Part shown: positions 32,978 to 45,295 of the stretch, piece by piece
Position numbering within the stretch: position 1 is the first letter of the stretch
Layout: every line of letters starts with the position of its first letter
DNA from: Brassica napus
Lineage: Eukaryota; Streptophyta; Magnoliopsida; Brassicales; Brassicaceae
NCBI RefSeq assembly: GCF_020379485.1
Contig: NC_063450.1
Location: 45,474,681-45,538,680 of the forward strand
Length of the DNA stretch: 64,000 bases
Direction of reading: 5' to 3'
Notes under the pieces: generated by a model
What the model saw: only the letters and a program-made list of their open reading frames with translations
What the model was told of the DNA's origin: nothing
Databases searched by the model: none
Made by a program: the position numbers and the translations under genes

Positions 32978-33377
32978 TGTTATAAATCGGTGATTAGTGC
33001 TTTTAATAGCGCTTAATAATTATTTCACGGCCAATAAATGGTCGACCGATTTTTGTGCCGCGTTGTGTAAAATCGCGACGGTTGGTCTCCGATCAGCGTT
33101 TTGACGGCCGAAGACGCGGCAAATCGGCCGCGTTTTTGAACAGAGATAGAGGAGTGTTTTAGTTTTGAGCGTATTTTCTAAAGCATTCAATAAAGAACTT
33201 CTTTTAGAAAATATCAATACCACAAACTCGGTATGTATATATATTAGAGTAGATTTCATTTTCCTAATAGTTATAGATAACTCCTAGTACTACTAGATAT
33301 ATATGAAAACTTGTCTTATCCTTATCCAACTTGATAACGGATATCTTGAGCTTCAAGCTATCAAAGCTTACCCAACA
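32978..33377 (-). repeat. copia 3' LTR (approximate)
   Basis: On the minus strand a purine tract AAGAGGGAGAT is followed at 33377 by TGTTGGGTAAGC, the usual polypurine tract and LTR start. The LTR contains a TATATATACATACC stretch near 33240. The far end is placed at TATAACA (32978) only because an LTR should end in CA; this boundary is a guess. No 5' LTR exists in this copy. Confidence 0.45.
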
Positions 33378-34985
33378 ATCTCCCTCTTGAGCTTTGAATC
33401 TTTCTTAGACAAGTCTTGAACTCCTATCAACTCTCTCATCTCAACGAACTTGATCTTTGCCAAAGCTTTTGTGAGGATGTCGGCTTTCTGTAACGTTCCC
33501 GGTACGTGCTCGACGTCGACGAGCTCTCTTTCAATACATTCCCGAATAAAATGGTACCGTTTATGAATGTGCTTGCTCTTGCCGTTAAAGACAGGGTTCT
33601 TGGTGAGCTCTATAGCCGACTTGCTATCAATCTTGATGAGAACTCTTTTTACTTTCCCGCCTGTGACCTCGCTCAGAAGGTCTTGGAGCCATATGGCCTT
33701 ACGTGCTGCTTCAGTTGCGGCCATAAACTCTGCCTCGCATGATGAGAGTGCGATTGTGTTCTGTTTTTGTGAACACCAAGTGATCGGTGAAGTTCCAAAG
33801 TAAAACATATGACCCGTAGTGCTTCTTCCATCGTCTAGGTCTATGTTGTGACTACTATCACTATAGCCAGTCAGCTTCTTTGTCCCTTCTCGTTTGTATT
33901 TTAAACCATACACCGAAGTTCCTTGTAGATATCTCATGATTTGCTTCATGATGTCGCCATGTGACTTACGAGGCCTTTGCATGTAACGACTAGCCACACT
34001 GACCGAGAATGCAAGATCCGGTCGTGTATGAAGTAAATAGCGTAAACATCCCACGTTTCTTCTATACGTTGTTGCTTCAATCTCTTCTTCTTCTTCAGCT
34101 TTCGAAACCTCTTGCGTATGCTTCTTGTTTAAGCTCGATCCCATCATTACATTGATGAAGTCTATCCCAAGATAATATGTGAGTTTCCCTAAGTCAGACA
34201 TCTCAAACTTTGATGACATCCCTCTCTTAAACTCTTTTATAGCATTGATGCTGTTGCCGGTTATGAACAGATCGTCTACGTATATCGCAACGATAAGGAT
34301 CGCATCCTTTTCTTCTATGCGGTACACGACATTCTCCTTTGAGCATCGACTGAACTTCATCCCCTTTAACACTTGATCCAGCTTAGTATTCCAAGCTCGT
34401 GGAGCTTGTTTCAACCCATACAAGGCTTTTGATAACTTATAGAACTTCTTCTCTTTGCCTTTAGTCTCAAAACCTTCGGGCTGTTCGAGGTATACATCTT
34501 CCTTTAACTCACCGTATAAGAAAGTCGTTTTGACGTCTAAGTGATGAATTTGCCAACCGTGTGATGCTGCTAGAGCACTTAGAAGCCGTATGGTTTCAAG
34601 TCTTGCAACTGGTGCAAAAACTTCATCGTAGTCGAGGCCTGATTCTTGTACGTATCCTTTAGCTACAAGCCTTGCTTTAAACTTCTTGATAGTACCGTCA
34701 GCATTCCTTTTGATTTTGAAAATCCACTTGAGACCAATTACCTTTGCTTCAATCGGTCTATCAACAAGATACCATGTCTTGTTCTTGTTGATCGAGTCTA
34801 TCTCTTCTCCACAAGCATCAGTCCACTTTGACCACCCTTTTGCTTCTTGGTAGTTCCTTGGTTCGTCGTTCATGGATAGTAATAACCTCTCAATGTCTAG
34901 TTCTGCTTGTAGAACATAGTCATCTAGGTACCGAGGTTTATTGCTTTGTCGTGTTGATTACCGTATCGGTTGTTGTATTGGTTGT
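33368..34985 (-). pseudogene. copia reverse transcriptase and RNase H
   Basis: A 501-codon frame (34873-33368) contains WIFKIKRNADGTIKKFKARL, DVKTTFLYGELKEDVYLEQP, the catalytic YVDD in AIYVDDLFITG and an RNase H domain with SDSSHN..DDGRSTTG, SSCEAEF and KHIHKRYHFIRE. These are conserved copia pol motifs. Upstream, a TAA interrupts the linker before STRQSNKPRYLDDY, so the polyprotein cannot be made in one piece. The stop at 33368 overlaps the LTR start, as is common. Confidence 0.9.
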
Positions 34986-35066
34986 TGAACTTGAGCGTCT
35001 TGATCAAAGTCATCTTGTTGATTATGATCTTCGTCTTGTTGTTCATTGTGCTGATCATAGCCCTCT

Positions 35067-36715
35067 TGTAGCATCCCCGATCCTAGATAGGATCGTTTGG
35101 ACGAGCCATGGTGCGAGGAGACGCACCAGTCAGGTCATCAGACCTAAGGACAAGCGTATCATGGCTCATAGACAAGGTTAAGGGCATCAGGAAGCTGAGA
35201 CTTAACCAGGATGAAGTAAAGGGAAACTTAAGAGAGCTGGGTGAGTGACCGATAGCTGGACAAAGGCCGAGAGCAAGCTCAACCAGCTGATGATAGTGTG
35301 GAGTTAGCTCATTCAGTCTTGGGTAGCTCACTGGAGCTGATAGACTAGCTCACTCAGCTGGGAACAGTTGGTGACCAGCTCAACTCAGCTCGGTGGAGTG
35401 TTATGGTCCGGGCCGGTGTGGTCGGGTCATGGGCGGTTATGGGCTGGTGGAATCTTGACATGAACCACCAAGGGTCCGTGGGTCTTGGCCTCAGACAAGG
35501 GACTCAGGATGATGTTCTGGGCCTAGTTTTCGGACAGCCCAAAGGAGAGAAGAGCAGTTGGGCAGTTATTTCCGAAAAGGTGCAAAAGGGGCAGTTTTGT
35601 GCCCTTTCTCTCTAACTGCTTGTGCCGGTTTCTCCAGGACAGTTGGGGCTCAGTTTCTCTATAAATAAAGAGTCCCTGGCACAGATAATGACACGAAATT
35701 CCTTAGGCAAAGCTCTGCCAAAATCTTACCAGAAAGATAAAGAGAGAGAGACTGGCGGTTAAGAGAGGAGAACCGTGTGGAGTGGTGTGATCTTGCTGGC
35801 GTGTTCTGATCGTGGAAAGACCAGGCCGTAGAGATGGATACCAGACAGAGGGACAAGGAGAAGGAGAAGGACGTGCCTCCAGGGGAAAGAACTCCTAAAG
35901 TTAGTGGTGTAGATTGCAAGAGACGGCCCCGGGCCTGCGGATGATCCGTATGGACTTGTGGTCGGATTGCTTGGCAGATACATCCATACTCTTTACTTCT
36001 TCTAAATCTGTTTTTATATTATGTCATGTGATGTTATTGGATTGATGGAGACAGGGAACGTTGAACCCAGGCCTTGGCCGGTTCAGAGACTAAGCCCTAG
36101 GCATTGGCCGGGCTGTTCTATGGTCGGATCTCATACCTCGGGTTGGATCGGTTGAGATCTGATTATGGGAATCTCTTAGTTGGGAATTATCATGAATTGT
36201 CATGGATTTTATTTAGTTTTTGGGAATTTATTTGGGTAGGCCCATTCTGGACAGACCCTAGTTCTTAGGGACGAACCATGCAATCTTAGACTTGATGGTT
36301 AGGTTATCGGCCTGTTGTGTTTATCTTGTGGTTTGCGTGGTTTCAGGATCGGACCTGGACCGTGGTAAAGGAAAGATGCCGTGAGGATTCAAGCCAAGGG
36401 AAGAAGTGTGGTGAATGGGTCATTGTGGATAGATGTGAAGTATTGATAGCCTATTGTGCAAACTGTGAACTTATGATAGATTAAGTGTGTAAACCTATTA
36501 GTATGAATCTATGGATGATGTATGGATCTCATTTATTATATATACAATCTGATTTGCCTTATGTTCCCTTGATAAGATTGTTTTGATCATGAACCTCACT
36601 TGAAATGGAATTGAACTTAGTAATTAAAAGACCTTAAAACCGGAATCAGACATTCAAATGTTGGATGGTAATGTCGCGGATCAGTTTGGGCTTAGAGCCG
36701 GGATCGGGCCTTACA
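35067..36715 (+). mobile_element. solo LTR nested in the copia element
   Basis: The 1649-bp segment starts TGTAGCATCCCCGATCC and ends GGGATCGGGCCTTACA, flanked by the same 5 bp, CCTCT, at 35062-35066 and 36716-36720. Neither side has a primer-binding site or internal region, so it is a solo LTR left by recombination between two LTRs. It has a TATAAATA at 35660-35667 followed by a transcribed-looking region. The family was not identified; length and structure suit a gypsy-type element. It interrupts the copia reading frame after NADDDQQQE. Confidence 0.9.
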
Positions 36716-37125
36716 CCTCTTGTTGTTGATCATCATCAGCATTGATCACAACCGGTCCTTCTCCTGCATCAATGACTTCTCCCCACTTCATCTGGAACAT
36801 GCCTGGATCGCGTGTAGTCCCAGTTGTTTTGTTCCAATTCCAACTCTTTTCCTCATCAAACACGACGTCACGGTTCACTACAATTCGTCGTGTATCTGGA
36901 TTGTAGAGTCTATACGCCTTGGATCCTGGCTCTGTTCCGAGATGAACCAAGACCAAAGATCTGTCGTCGAGCTTCTTGAGCATTGCACTGTCTTTGCATA
37001 TGCTAAGCAACCAAAAACCCTTATATGATTTAGGCTTGGTTTCTTCATCCGTAAGCTTTCATAAGGCGTCATGTTCTTAAGGGCTCTCGTCGGTACTCGG
37101 TTGATTATATAGGTTGAATGTCGAA
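36716..37125 (-). pseudogene. copia integrase C-terminal region
   Basis: The minus strand reads AVRHSTYIINRVPTRAL, TPYESLRMKKPSLNHIRVFG and CLAYAK, then a one-base frame change near 36995, then KKLDDRSLVLVHLGTEPGSK, YRLYNPDTRRIVVNRDVVFD. This is the segment after the integrase core up to the linker. It continues into the reverse transcriptase part on the other side of the solo LTR. Confidence 0.8.
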
Positions 37126-38230
37126 CTGCTTTATAAAGATCATCTCCAAAAATGAACTCTATTTTAAAGTTTCCAAAACTCTATATTTGATGTTTAAAGG
37201 TGTTCTTCTCCAAAAGTAAACCTTCAAACTCAACTTCAAAACTATTTATATTTTATAGTATGGTTCTTATATTTTTCATAACTAATATGAATTCATAAAA
37301 CTTTTGTAAATAACTAGCACATATATAAATATATTACAACAATATTAATTAATAAAATATTTTATTAAAATACAAAACTTTAAATAAAAATAACTTAATT
37401 AATATTAAGCTTCAAACAAAATACCATATTATTTCATAAAATGATTTTCGTAATGCATATATGATCTATTAGTGCATTTCTAAGTAAAAATGGCTATCCT
37501 CATTTTTACTTTGTAGATTACGAGCTAAAAGTTGTTGAAATCGGATAATATTGATACTTGTAAATACAAGAGATCGAAACAAGAAAGTAAGAGAGAAACA
37601 TAAAATATTGATAAAAGACTAATTTCTTTTCGATGATATTAATATTTGTGAATATATTCGATATGAACAAGAAATAATTGTACGAAAAAGACATCAAAAA
37701 CAACAACAGCAACCATCTTCAGTTACACAAAAAAAATTAGACAATATTTAAAATTTTTGAAGGTTCCGGATCAAACTTACCTGACTATTAGTGTTGTTGT
37801 AATATTTAAATTTGTGTAATAGTTATGTCTTCGTGTAAAAGTTTAAAATATTTTTGTTAAGTTTTTTTTTTGTATATTATTGTTGTCTAAATCTAGCTTA
37901 AAATATTTTAAATTTTATTTTAAAGTTTTATTTAATTTTATGTGTAAAATTTAAAACCTGTAAGCAAAATTTAAAATATTTATGAGATATAATTTTTTTA
38001 AGGATTAAAACAATAAACGAGAAAAAATTTATGTATCATAAAGGCGATGTGTGATTGTAAGGACCAAAATACGAATAAAATATGAAACTTCAAATTTGAA
38101 GTTTTGAATATTGAAATTTCAAATATAGAGTTTCACTTTTTAAAACTTCAAATTTGAAATTTAGAGTTTTTTTTTTTAAACAAAAAATTTTGTATCTGAA
38201 GCTATAGAGTATCTTTAAGAAATGCTCTAA
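37126..38230. other. AT-rich, probably transposon-derived
   Basis: The left part has CTCCAAAAATGAACTC and the right part AATATAGAGTTTCAC and CTTTAAGAAATGCTC, phrases common at crucifer non-autonomous elements, but no clean inverted ends or target duplication could be set. No coding. Confidence 0.35.
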
Positions 38231-39650
38231 AAGAAGAGAGAGGATCGAGGAAGAAAAAGACAAGAAGAAAAGAGAGGAATAAGGGAGAGGGTGTCAGTAG
38301 TATGATCCGAAAGGACCGGCCGGACCCAATGACCGACAACGAAAGGACGGGTGTAATGCAAATCGTCCCAGATGGCACACCACAACATACAAACCACACT
38401 TCTCTGCTCTCTATCCACTGTATTGGGTGTGAAAGCGACTAGAGAGAGATAGAGAAGTCGTTGAAATCGATGGTGGTTCATGTGTGGGTCATATCATCTT
38501 CCCCCGGCTGCGCGTGCTTATCTACCTCCTTCGACCCTCCCCGACAGCTTCACTCTTGTCTGTTTGACCGTCTCTCCCTCTGCTAATTATACGTATATAT
38601 ATAAGTTTGTTTGTAACTCATTTTTCACTTATATACAAATGGACCAGACCAGTATGAAAACTTAAACGTCTGATTAGTTATTTGTCTTAGTCGCATCCTA
38701 TATTTGGTAGAGTATTTTACGTGCACCTGCAAAGTCGTTATGTTTTTTAAAAATAATTCAAGGAATCTTATAATAATAATTTAAGAGAAAAAAAAAGACA
38801 AGAAGTGAACGATAAATGCAGAGAGAGACAGAATGATGGAGGGGTTGGGACAAGGCGTGAAGAACTGTTACTACACATTTCCCTCTGATTGCGGCCTCCG
38901 AATCCGATTCCCTCCATCACAGTTTTCTTATAATATTTTCATTATTAGCTGAAAATATAAATGGTGAAAATATTACTATAAAATATACCTACAAATTTGA
39001 ATTTGGATGATATTATTCCATATATTATACTATATAATATATGAACATATTCGTTTATATGTCACGAGTGATCGCCATATACTGTATAATATATAGTGAT
39101 CAATCACAATGACTAATTACATAATCTTAAAACATGTAAACAAACAATATTTGGTCACAAGTCATAATCGTAAAAACACACGAACAAACAAGACTATGGA
39201 AAAATGCATTTCCATATTTCCATATTTGCTTGTTTGCTATACTACTGTTATTATTTTGTATAAAATGCTATGTTTGTTTTCGTACCATGTAGTATGTATT
39301 TTTTGGATATAAGTTTCCTTTTTATCTCATGTTTTAACTTTAAACCACAAAACCCAAATAGCTACTGAATGGAATCAAATAATTGATTAATCAAATAAAA
39401 CAGATTGGATCAGAGATACTTTCAAAAATCCAAATATTTAGTTCGGATTAATGTGATTCTCTTGACCAAATCAAACTCCAATATACAAATTGTTTTAATC
39501 GTCTTATGTCGACTAACATATATTATGATCCGTCTGTCAAATTCAAAGAAACAAGATCATAATCTACGACGTGAATTTAATTGGTTAGAAATGACAATAC
39601 ATTGTCGTTAGTGTTTTACTGAAGAATCACAAAAGCAGGGTCCATCGTAA
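38231..39650. other. intergenic
   Basis: Short frames near 38227-38665 show no family resemblance; the rest is AT-rich. No gene or RNA was recognised. Confidence 0.4.
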
Positions 39651-39653
39651 TTA

Positions 39654-39959
39654 GAGCATGTTTATTGCAAGTTTTTTATCAAGTTTTTACTATTAAAATA
39701 TAAAAAAATAATTAAAAGTATAAAAGAGAACTAAGATACGTTTTTTATTTAAAAAATGTAAAAAATATCTCTTAACTTAATCTTGCATCTTTTTTCCACC
39801 AGACAATTTCTAATTAGTTTAGCTATTTAATTTTAATTAAAATTTAATTTTTTATTTATAATATACTAAAATATTAATATTTTATTGATTTTTGTGTGAA
39901 ACTGATGATATTTTATTGTTAAGAACTCCATTTTAGTAGTCCATGCGATAAACATGTTC
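39654..39959. mobile_element. Harbinger-type MITE (GAGCATGTTTAT family)
   Basis: TTA (39651-39653) and TTA (39960-39962) flank 306 bp with left end GAGCATGTTTATTGCAAG and, reverse complemented, right end GAACATGTTTATCGCATGG. The ends resemble those of the Harbinger elements at 7.0 and 61.3 kb. AT-rich interior, no coding. Confidence 0.8.
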
Positions 39960-39962
39960 TTA

Positions 39963-41432
39963 CCATTCTGATTAGAAATCCAGCACTACCTAAAAACTTT
40001 TATTTAAATAAGCCACTGCCATCTGCCTTTATACTTTGAATACAATATTTTAACAAAAGAATCATTTTCAAAAAGAACAATCTCCAAATAAACAAGCAAA
40101 GGTTTAAATCTTTAATTTCAAAAGCTGTGTGATCCCACGAAATAGGGCTGAACATTTTATTCGTTAAATTTGATTCGATTCGTTATTAGTTTCGATTCGA
40201 TCCAAAATTTCCGGATATCCGTAAATTTTCGAAGCAAAGCAAATACTAAAAATCAGTATCCGTTAAAATCGAAGCAAATCACAAATATTAAAATTTTGGA
40301 AAGCAGATATCCGATCCGATCCGTCAATATATAAATACATGTATATCTTGATTTTATTTAAAACTTTTAATGTATAAAATTATATAATTATTATTTTAAC
40401 ATATGATTTGATAAAGTCTATTCACATTATTACTTATATAAAAGTATTACATAAAATGAAGATAACACATTTATGATAATTATAATTTTTTTTTCAGTTT
40501 TGTGTTATTATAATTGTTAACTAAGTTCAAAATATTAAAAATACAGTATTTTTTTATTCTAAACAATTGGATATATCAAAATAAATTATCGAAAAATTAA
40601 GTTACTTTGTGCATCATAAACTTATTATCATATTTGAGCATGAAACTTAAAAAATCTTGTAGAATTAATGGGAAGGGGCCGTACGTTGATAAACACAACA
40701 GCCTCCTCCTACCTGTGTGTTGCCCACTGCGACCTAGACCTCACTCTCTACGCATTATCTCTGTATTATTTTGTTTCTTTTATTCCACATGCATTTGTTT
40801 TCCACAAGAGACAGAATATGTCACTATTACTAGTTTTGACTCTTGTTTACTAATTGAACTTAAAGATAATGCCATGACTCCATGACGAAACTTTCACATT
40901 ATTAAACAAATAAGTACAATAATTGTCTTTTTGTCAAAAATTCTTTATAAGGTTGGTAAAGAGAGTACTAAAATATGTATCATGATGTTTTCCCGGTAAT
41001 ATAGGTATCAAAGATTTAGTAATTTTAGAACCACTGCTGTGAATGATCACCTCGTTGAAGTTTTTGAAAAATAGTTTACGTTTTAAACTCATTTCATATA
41101 ACCTCAACCTCAAGAATATTCAACTAAACGTTAGCTGTGCCATATACTATTCACATAATCGATAGTACTATTTGCGGCAATCAAATATTGCGAGATATTT
41201 TTTTTTTTGTTGTTGCTAAAATAGAGATATATTTTCACGACGACCTTTATGTGCAAATTTACTATGCTCCTCTTTTTTTTGAACTGGAATTTATTATGCT
41301 CCTTGAAAAACTTATATATCAAGTTAAGTCAAATATATATTTAAAAAAAAATACAATATAAGATAAAAATGTTAAAAACTCTTAAAGAAAACTTAAAAAT
41401 ATTTATGAAAATTTCATGACATACTTATCGTT
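39963..41432. other. intergenic with repeat debris
   Basis: A segment near 40140-40340, rich in TTCGATTCG and CGATCC, looks like a dispersed repeat. Short frames near 40607-40885 have no family match. No gene is supported. Confidence 0.4.
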
Positions 41433-41440
41433 CATGACTT

Positions 41441-41615
41441 CAGGGCCGGTCCTGGGAAAAACCTAATGAAACATTCGTCTTAGGCCCCCAAACTTTTTAA
41501 AAAAATTTATATGTAAATAGACCCTCAAATTTAAAAAAAAAAAATTTTAGACCCCCAAATTTTTTAAATCTTTACTAAATGGTCTAGGGCTCCCAAATTC
41601 TCAGGGCCGTCCCTG
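41441..41615. mobile_element. hAT-type MITE with 8-bp target duplication
   Basis: The 175-bp element begins CAGGGCCGGTCCTG and ends CAGGGCCGTCCCTG (imperfect inverted ends). The same 8 bp, CATGACTT, flanks it at 41433-41440 and 41616-41623. An 8-bp duplication and CAGGG ends indicate the hAT superfamily. It lies about 580 bp upstream of the Dof gene start. Confidence 0.9.
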
Positions 41616-42193
41616 CATGACTTAGTTCATTTTTAAAATTAAACTTAAGTTTTACAACTACATTATATCAACAAAAATGATTTAGAATATCATTAAAAGT
41701 TTCCATGGATAAAACAATAGCTTACATCAAACAATTAGTTTAGAATTCAATAACCTCCAATATTCACACTGCAAACAATGCGACTCTGCAAGAAAATTAT
41801 AATAATTTAAAATTTGAGATTTTGTTTTACGCAAGATAGAATAATGTAGAAATGTTTCATGTGTTCAAACAGAAAGCCTTGAAAGAAGAGCCACGTACGT
41901 ATGGAGTGAGCCGAGTCGTAGTGTTTAGGGAGCAAACAGAGCCAACACTGCTCACAATAATCCATAGCCGACTCAACAATTCCAAAAAAAGACAAACTTT
42001 AGAGAGAGAGAGCGTCTAATCAACCCAACACCCTCTGTCAAGAAAAGTCTGACTTTCTTCTCCATCACCATCTCTATCTGCGCATGTTTCCTCCATAAAA
42101 ACCAAAACAAAACTCCCCAAATCTCACTCCCTCGTACCAAAAGTTCCAACCTTTTACCCAAAAGCCCCAATCTTTCTTCTTTACCACGTCTTC

Positions 42194-42940
42194 TTGATGA
42201 CGACGTCTGACTCCGGCGAATCACGACGCACGGCGATGAGACCTCACGACGGAATAACGGGGCTTCCACCGGCCACGGAGCAGCAAGAGCAGCTCCCGTG
42301 TCCTCGCTGCGACTCAGCCAACACCAAGTTCTGTTACTACAACAACTACAACTTCTCCCAGCCTCGCCACTTCTGCAAATCCTGTCGCCGTTACTGGACT
42401 CACGGCGGAACTCTCCGCGACATTCCCGTCGGCGGTGGCACTCGCAAAGCCGCGAAACGCTCCCGCACTTGCTCCTCCTCCGCCGGAGTCCTCAACGCTC
42501 CGTTGCAAGCGACGCCTGTTCTCTTCCCTCAAACGTCGCTCTCTAACGGCGGTAGCCACGCCGTTAACGTTACCGCACCCCTCGAGAACGACGGAAAGGG
42601 AGGTTCTTTATCTCTCTGCGGCAGTTTCACATCTCTCCTGAACCAAAACGGCAACGCAGCGAGTGCCACTACGCATGGAACAGGCGGGTTTGGAAGCGGA
42701 CTCGGGTCGGGTTATGATGACGTCAGCTTCGGACTCGGAAGAGCGGCTTGGCCGTTTTCAACCGTGGGTGACGCTGCAACGACGAATGCAGTGAGTAACG
42801 GTGCTCATCACGCGGTTCAGATACCATCCACGTGGCAGTTCGAGGGTTTAGAGAGCAGCAACGCCGGTGGGTTCGTCCCCGGTGAGTACTTTGCGTGGCC
42901 GGACCTCTCCATCACAACGCCAGTGAGCTCACTCAAATGA
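42194..42940 (+). CDS. DOF3.4: Dof zinc-finger transcription factor, DOF3.4/OBP1-like
   Basis: Single exon, 248 residues. The Dof finger has its four cysteines at C36, C39, C61 and C64 in [16 protein letters not shown] and [10 protein letters not shown], followed by [18 protein letters not shown]. Dof factors bind AAAG core sites. The C-terminal part ([40 protein letters not shown]) resembles OBP1, which in Arabidopsis promotes cell-cycle entry and interacts with OBF bZIP factors. Its neighbour, a PPR gene in convergent orientation, is At3g50420-like, so this is the probable At3g50410 orthologue. Frame intact; the ATG at 42194 starts MMTTSDSGE, and the next ATG (42197) is equally usable. Confidence 0.9.
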   Translation: MMTTSDSGESRRTAMRPHDGITGLPPATEQQEQLPCPRCDSANTKFCYYNNYNFSQPRHFCKSCRRYWTHGGTLRDIPVGGGTRKAAKRSRTCSSSAGVLNAPLQATPVLFPQTSLSNGGSHAVNVTAPLENDGKGGSLSLCGSFTSLLNQNGNAASATTHGTGGFGSGLGSGYDDVSFGLGRAAWPFSTVGDAATTNAVSNGAHHAVQIPSTWQFEGLESSNAGGFVPGEYFAWPDLSITTPVSSLK

Positions 42941-43150
42941 ATGCAAAGCTTCTGTCTTTACTAGAGGGTTTCTATTTCTTTGGCTTTGTCTGATCGCTTA
43001 GTCTTAGTGTGTCTAGTCGTTTTAGAACTTGTGTAATGAAACTAGAAAACAGAGCAAGTTTGTGTTTTTTTTTGTCTCTGAGATCTCTACCTTGTTGCTT
43101 TGGACTCTGTTATTACAGTTGCAATGATGATACTTGTTTTGGAACAACTT

Positions 43151-45295
43151 TTAATGGGAACAGTCAGGTTCTATAAGGAATTGATCTTGATCAATGGATG
43201 GTGATGATGATCTACACAACATATTACTCTTTAACCTATGTAATTCATCTTGCACTTGTATTACTTCTGTGTTAGACTGATCCCCAGAGGAAAAAACTTG
43301 AGTACTGTTATTGTTCACTTCAATCCAGCTCAATCCTGGATCTTTAGCAGAAGCTAATCCTCTAATCTTCCTTCTCATCTCTGCAACATCCTCCCATCTC
43401 CCTTTCACCGCATAAAGATTCGATAGTAGTATGTATGTTGCAGTGTCTTCTGGATCAAGTCTCAGGATCTGCTCACCTGCGTATAGTCCCATCTGCAAGT
43501 TTCTTGTGTTGACACATGCGCTTAACAGAGTTCTCCAGAGCTCTGTTTGGTTGTTGTTTACAGGATGAGATTCTTGTATCAGTTCCAGTGCTTCGTCTAC
43601 TAACCCAGCTTTAGATACCAAATTCACCATGCAAGAATAGTGCTTAAATCCGGCTTTGATGCCTCTCTCCTTCATTTGGTTCCACAGGAACTTACCTTGC
43701 TGAGTTGATCCGCTGTTGCTGCAGGCTACTAATAGAGATAAGTACGTTACTGCATCAGGGGTGAGACCGTTTTGTAGGATCTGTTCAAAGAAACTCAGAG
43801 CCTTTTCTAACATTCCATGCTGACTATAAGCTCCTAGCATTGAGTTCCAACATTTCAAATCTGGATTCGAAACAAGAGAGAATACTGATTCTGCAGCACT
43901 GTATTTTCCAGTTTTCCCATACATGTCTACTAAGGCTCCACATACCGACATAACACTATCAAATCCTGTCTTCACGGTAAGGGAATGGAACACTTCACCT
44001 TGTCTTAGCGATGCCATATCTGAACACGCTCCCAAGACACTGCTCAGGGAAAAACCATCAGTGCTATTTTTTTCTCTGTACATTTCAACGAAGAGTTGGA
44101 CAGCACACTCGCTGTTTCCTACTCTCGATTGCCCTACTATCATCTCAGTCCACAGAACAATATCCCTCTCTCTAATCACGTCAAACACCTTCTGAGCAGA
44201 TTCAGCTTCCCCGTTCTTGAAGTACATAGACAAGAGCGTTGTTCCAACAAAAACACTCCTTTCATATCCTAGTTTCATTACCTGTCCATGGAGAAGCTTT
44301 CCATGAATGAACCACTCTGTTTCCCCTGTCGCACATATAACAGCAGAGAGAGTATATTCATCCGGCCTCGGTGTGAACCTCCTCTGTAACCTTCCATACA
44401 TAAGAATCGCTTCCTCTCCAAATCCATTCTCTGAACAACCCGAGATAATCGAGTTCCATGCAACCAAATTTGGGTTATGAATCCTCTCAAACACAAAGAG
44501 CGCTTCCTTCACATCCCCACAACTGCAATACATGTCAAGAAGTGCATTTTCAACAACTGAATCAGCCAAACCATCCGAGACTATTATCCGGGCATGGGTT
44601 AGTTTCCCTAATGAATAGCTTCCCAGCTTACTACAAGCATTGAGCACCATCGAATACGTGAACTGCGTTGGAACAACACCAGACATCAACATGGTTCTAA
44701 ACAGCGCAAGCCCTTCTTCTATCTCACCATTTCTCAACCTCCCAGATATCATCGTGTTCCAAACCACCGCATCTCCACCCTCTACACACTCAAAGACTTT
44801 CCTCGCAGATTCTAACTCCCCGCAGCTGGAGTACATCCCCAAAACCGATGTCTGGACAACCACATTGTCTAAAAATCCAAGCTTTATGATCTGAGAATGT
44901 AACAACGATCCCATTACAACATCCTCAAGCAAAGTACAGACCTGCACTAAGCTAGTGAAAGTCGAGCTGTTAGGCTTCAAGGACTCGGACGCCATACGGG
45001 TTATCAGATCAAAAGCGTAACTTGCGTGGCTTTGGCTCCGGGAATACGCTGAACAAAGCGCGTTGTAAGAAACCACGTTTCTGTGAGGCATTGTGTCGAA
45101 CACCTTCCGCGCTTGTTCTAGAGAGTCGCACCTCGCGTACATCGAGATGAGGTTGTTGCTTGCGTACGGGGAGTCGTGAGCTGCCCCCGCGGTGAGGATG
45201 AGAGCGTGGACCTGACGCGCCCGTTTTAGTGCGGTGGTTGAAACGCATCTCCGTGTAAGCTCGACGACGGAAGAAGCTAGTTCATTAAGTGGCAT
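43151..45295 (-). CDS. PPR protein of the PLS class, E subgroup (At3g50420-like)
   Basis: Intronless, 714 residues. Successive ~35-residue PPR units are visible, for example [114 protein letters not shown] and [20 protein letters not shown]. The C-terminus has the E-type region ([47 protein letters not shown]) and no DYW domain. Such proteins bind organelle RNA, usually for C-to-U editing. The family call and orthology (position next to DOF3.4) are firm; the organelle and target site cannot be read. It converges on the Dof gene with about 210 bp between the two stops. Confidence 0.9.
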   Translation of the reverse strand: MPLNELASSVVELTRRCVSTTALKRARQVHALILTAGAAHDSPYASNNLISMYARCDSLEQARKVFDTMPHRNVVSYNALCSAYSRSQSHASYAFDLITRMASESLKPNSSTFTSLVQVCTLLEDVVMGSLLHSQIIKLGFLDNVVVQTSVLGMYSSCGELESARKVFECVEGGDAVVWNTMISGRLRNGEIEEGLALFRTMLMSGVVPTQFTYSMVLNACSKLGSYSLGKLTHARIIVSDGLADSVVENALLDMYCSCGDVKEALFVFERIHNPNLVAWNSIISGCSENGFGEEAILMYGRLQRRFTPRPDEYTLSAVICATGETEWFIHGKLLHGQVMKLGYERSVFVGTTLLSMYFKNGEAESAQKVFDVIRERDIVLWTEMIVGQSRVGNSECAVQLFVEMYREKNSTDGFSLSSVLGACSDMASLRQGEVFHSLTVKTGFDSVMSVCGALVDMYGKTGKYSAAESVFSLVSNPDLKCWNSMLGAYSQHGMLEKALSFFEQILQNGLTPDAVTYLSLLVACSNSGSTQQGKFLWNQMKERGIKAGFKHYSCMVNLVSKAGLVDEALELIQESHPVNNNQTELWRTLLSACVNTRNLQMGLYAGEQILRLDPEDTATYILLSNLYAVKGRWEDVAEMRRKIRGLASAKDPGLSWIEVNNNSTQVFSSGDQSNTEVIQVQDELHRLKSNMLCRSSSPSIDQDQFLIEPDCSH

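Larger units (their letters stand above)
33368..37125 (-). mobile_element. Ty1/copia retrotransposon, 5' truncated, split by a solo LTR
   Basis: From right to left on the minus strand: the end of the integrase region (about 37125-36716), a solo LTR of another element (35067-36715), then the linker, reverse transcriptase and RNase H (to 33368) and the 3' LTR. Gag, protease and the integrase core are missing, and the right edge simply stops near 37125. The order integrase before reverse transcriptase marks copia. An in-frame TAA near 34970 and a frameshift near 36995 show it was dead. Confidence 0.85.
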
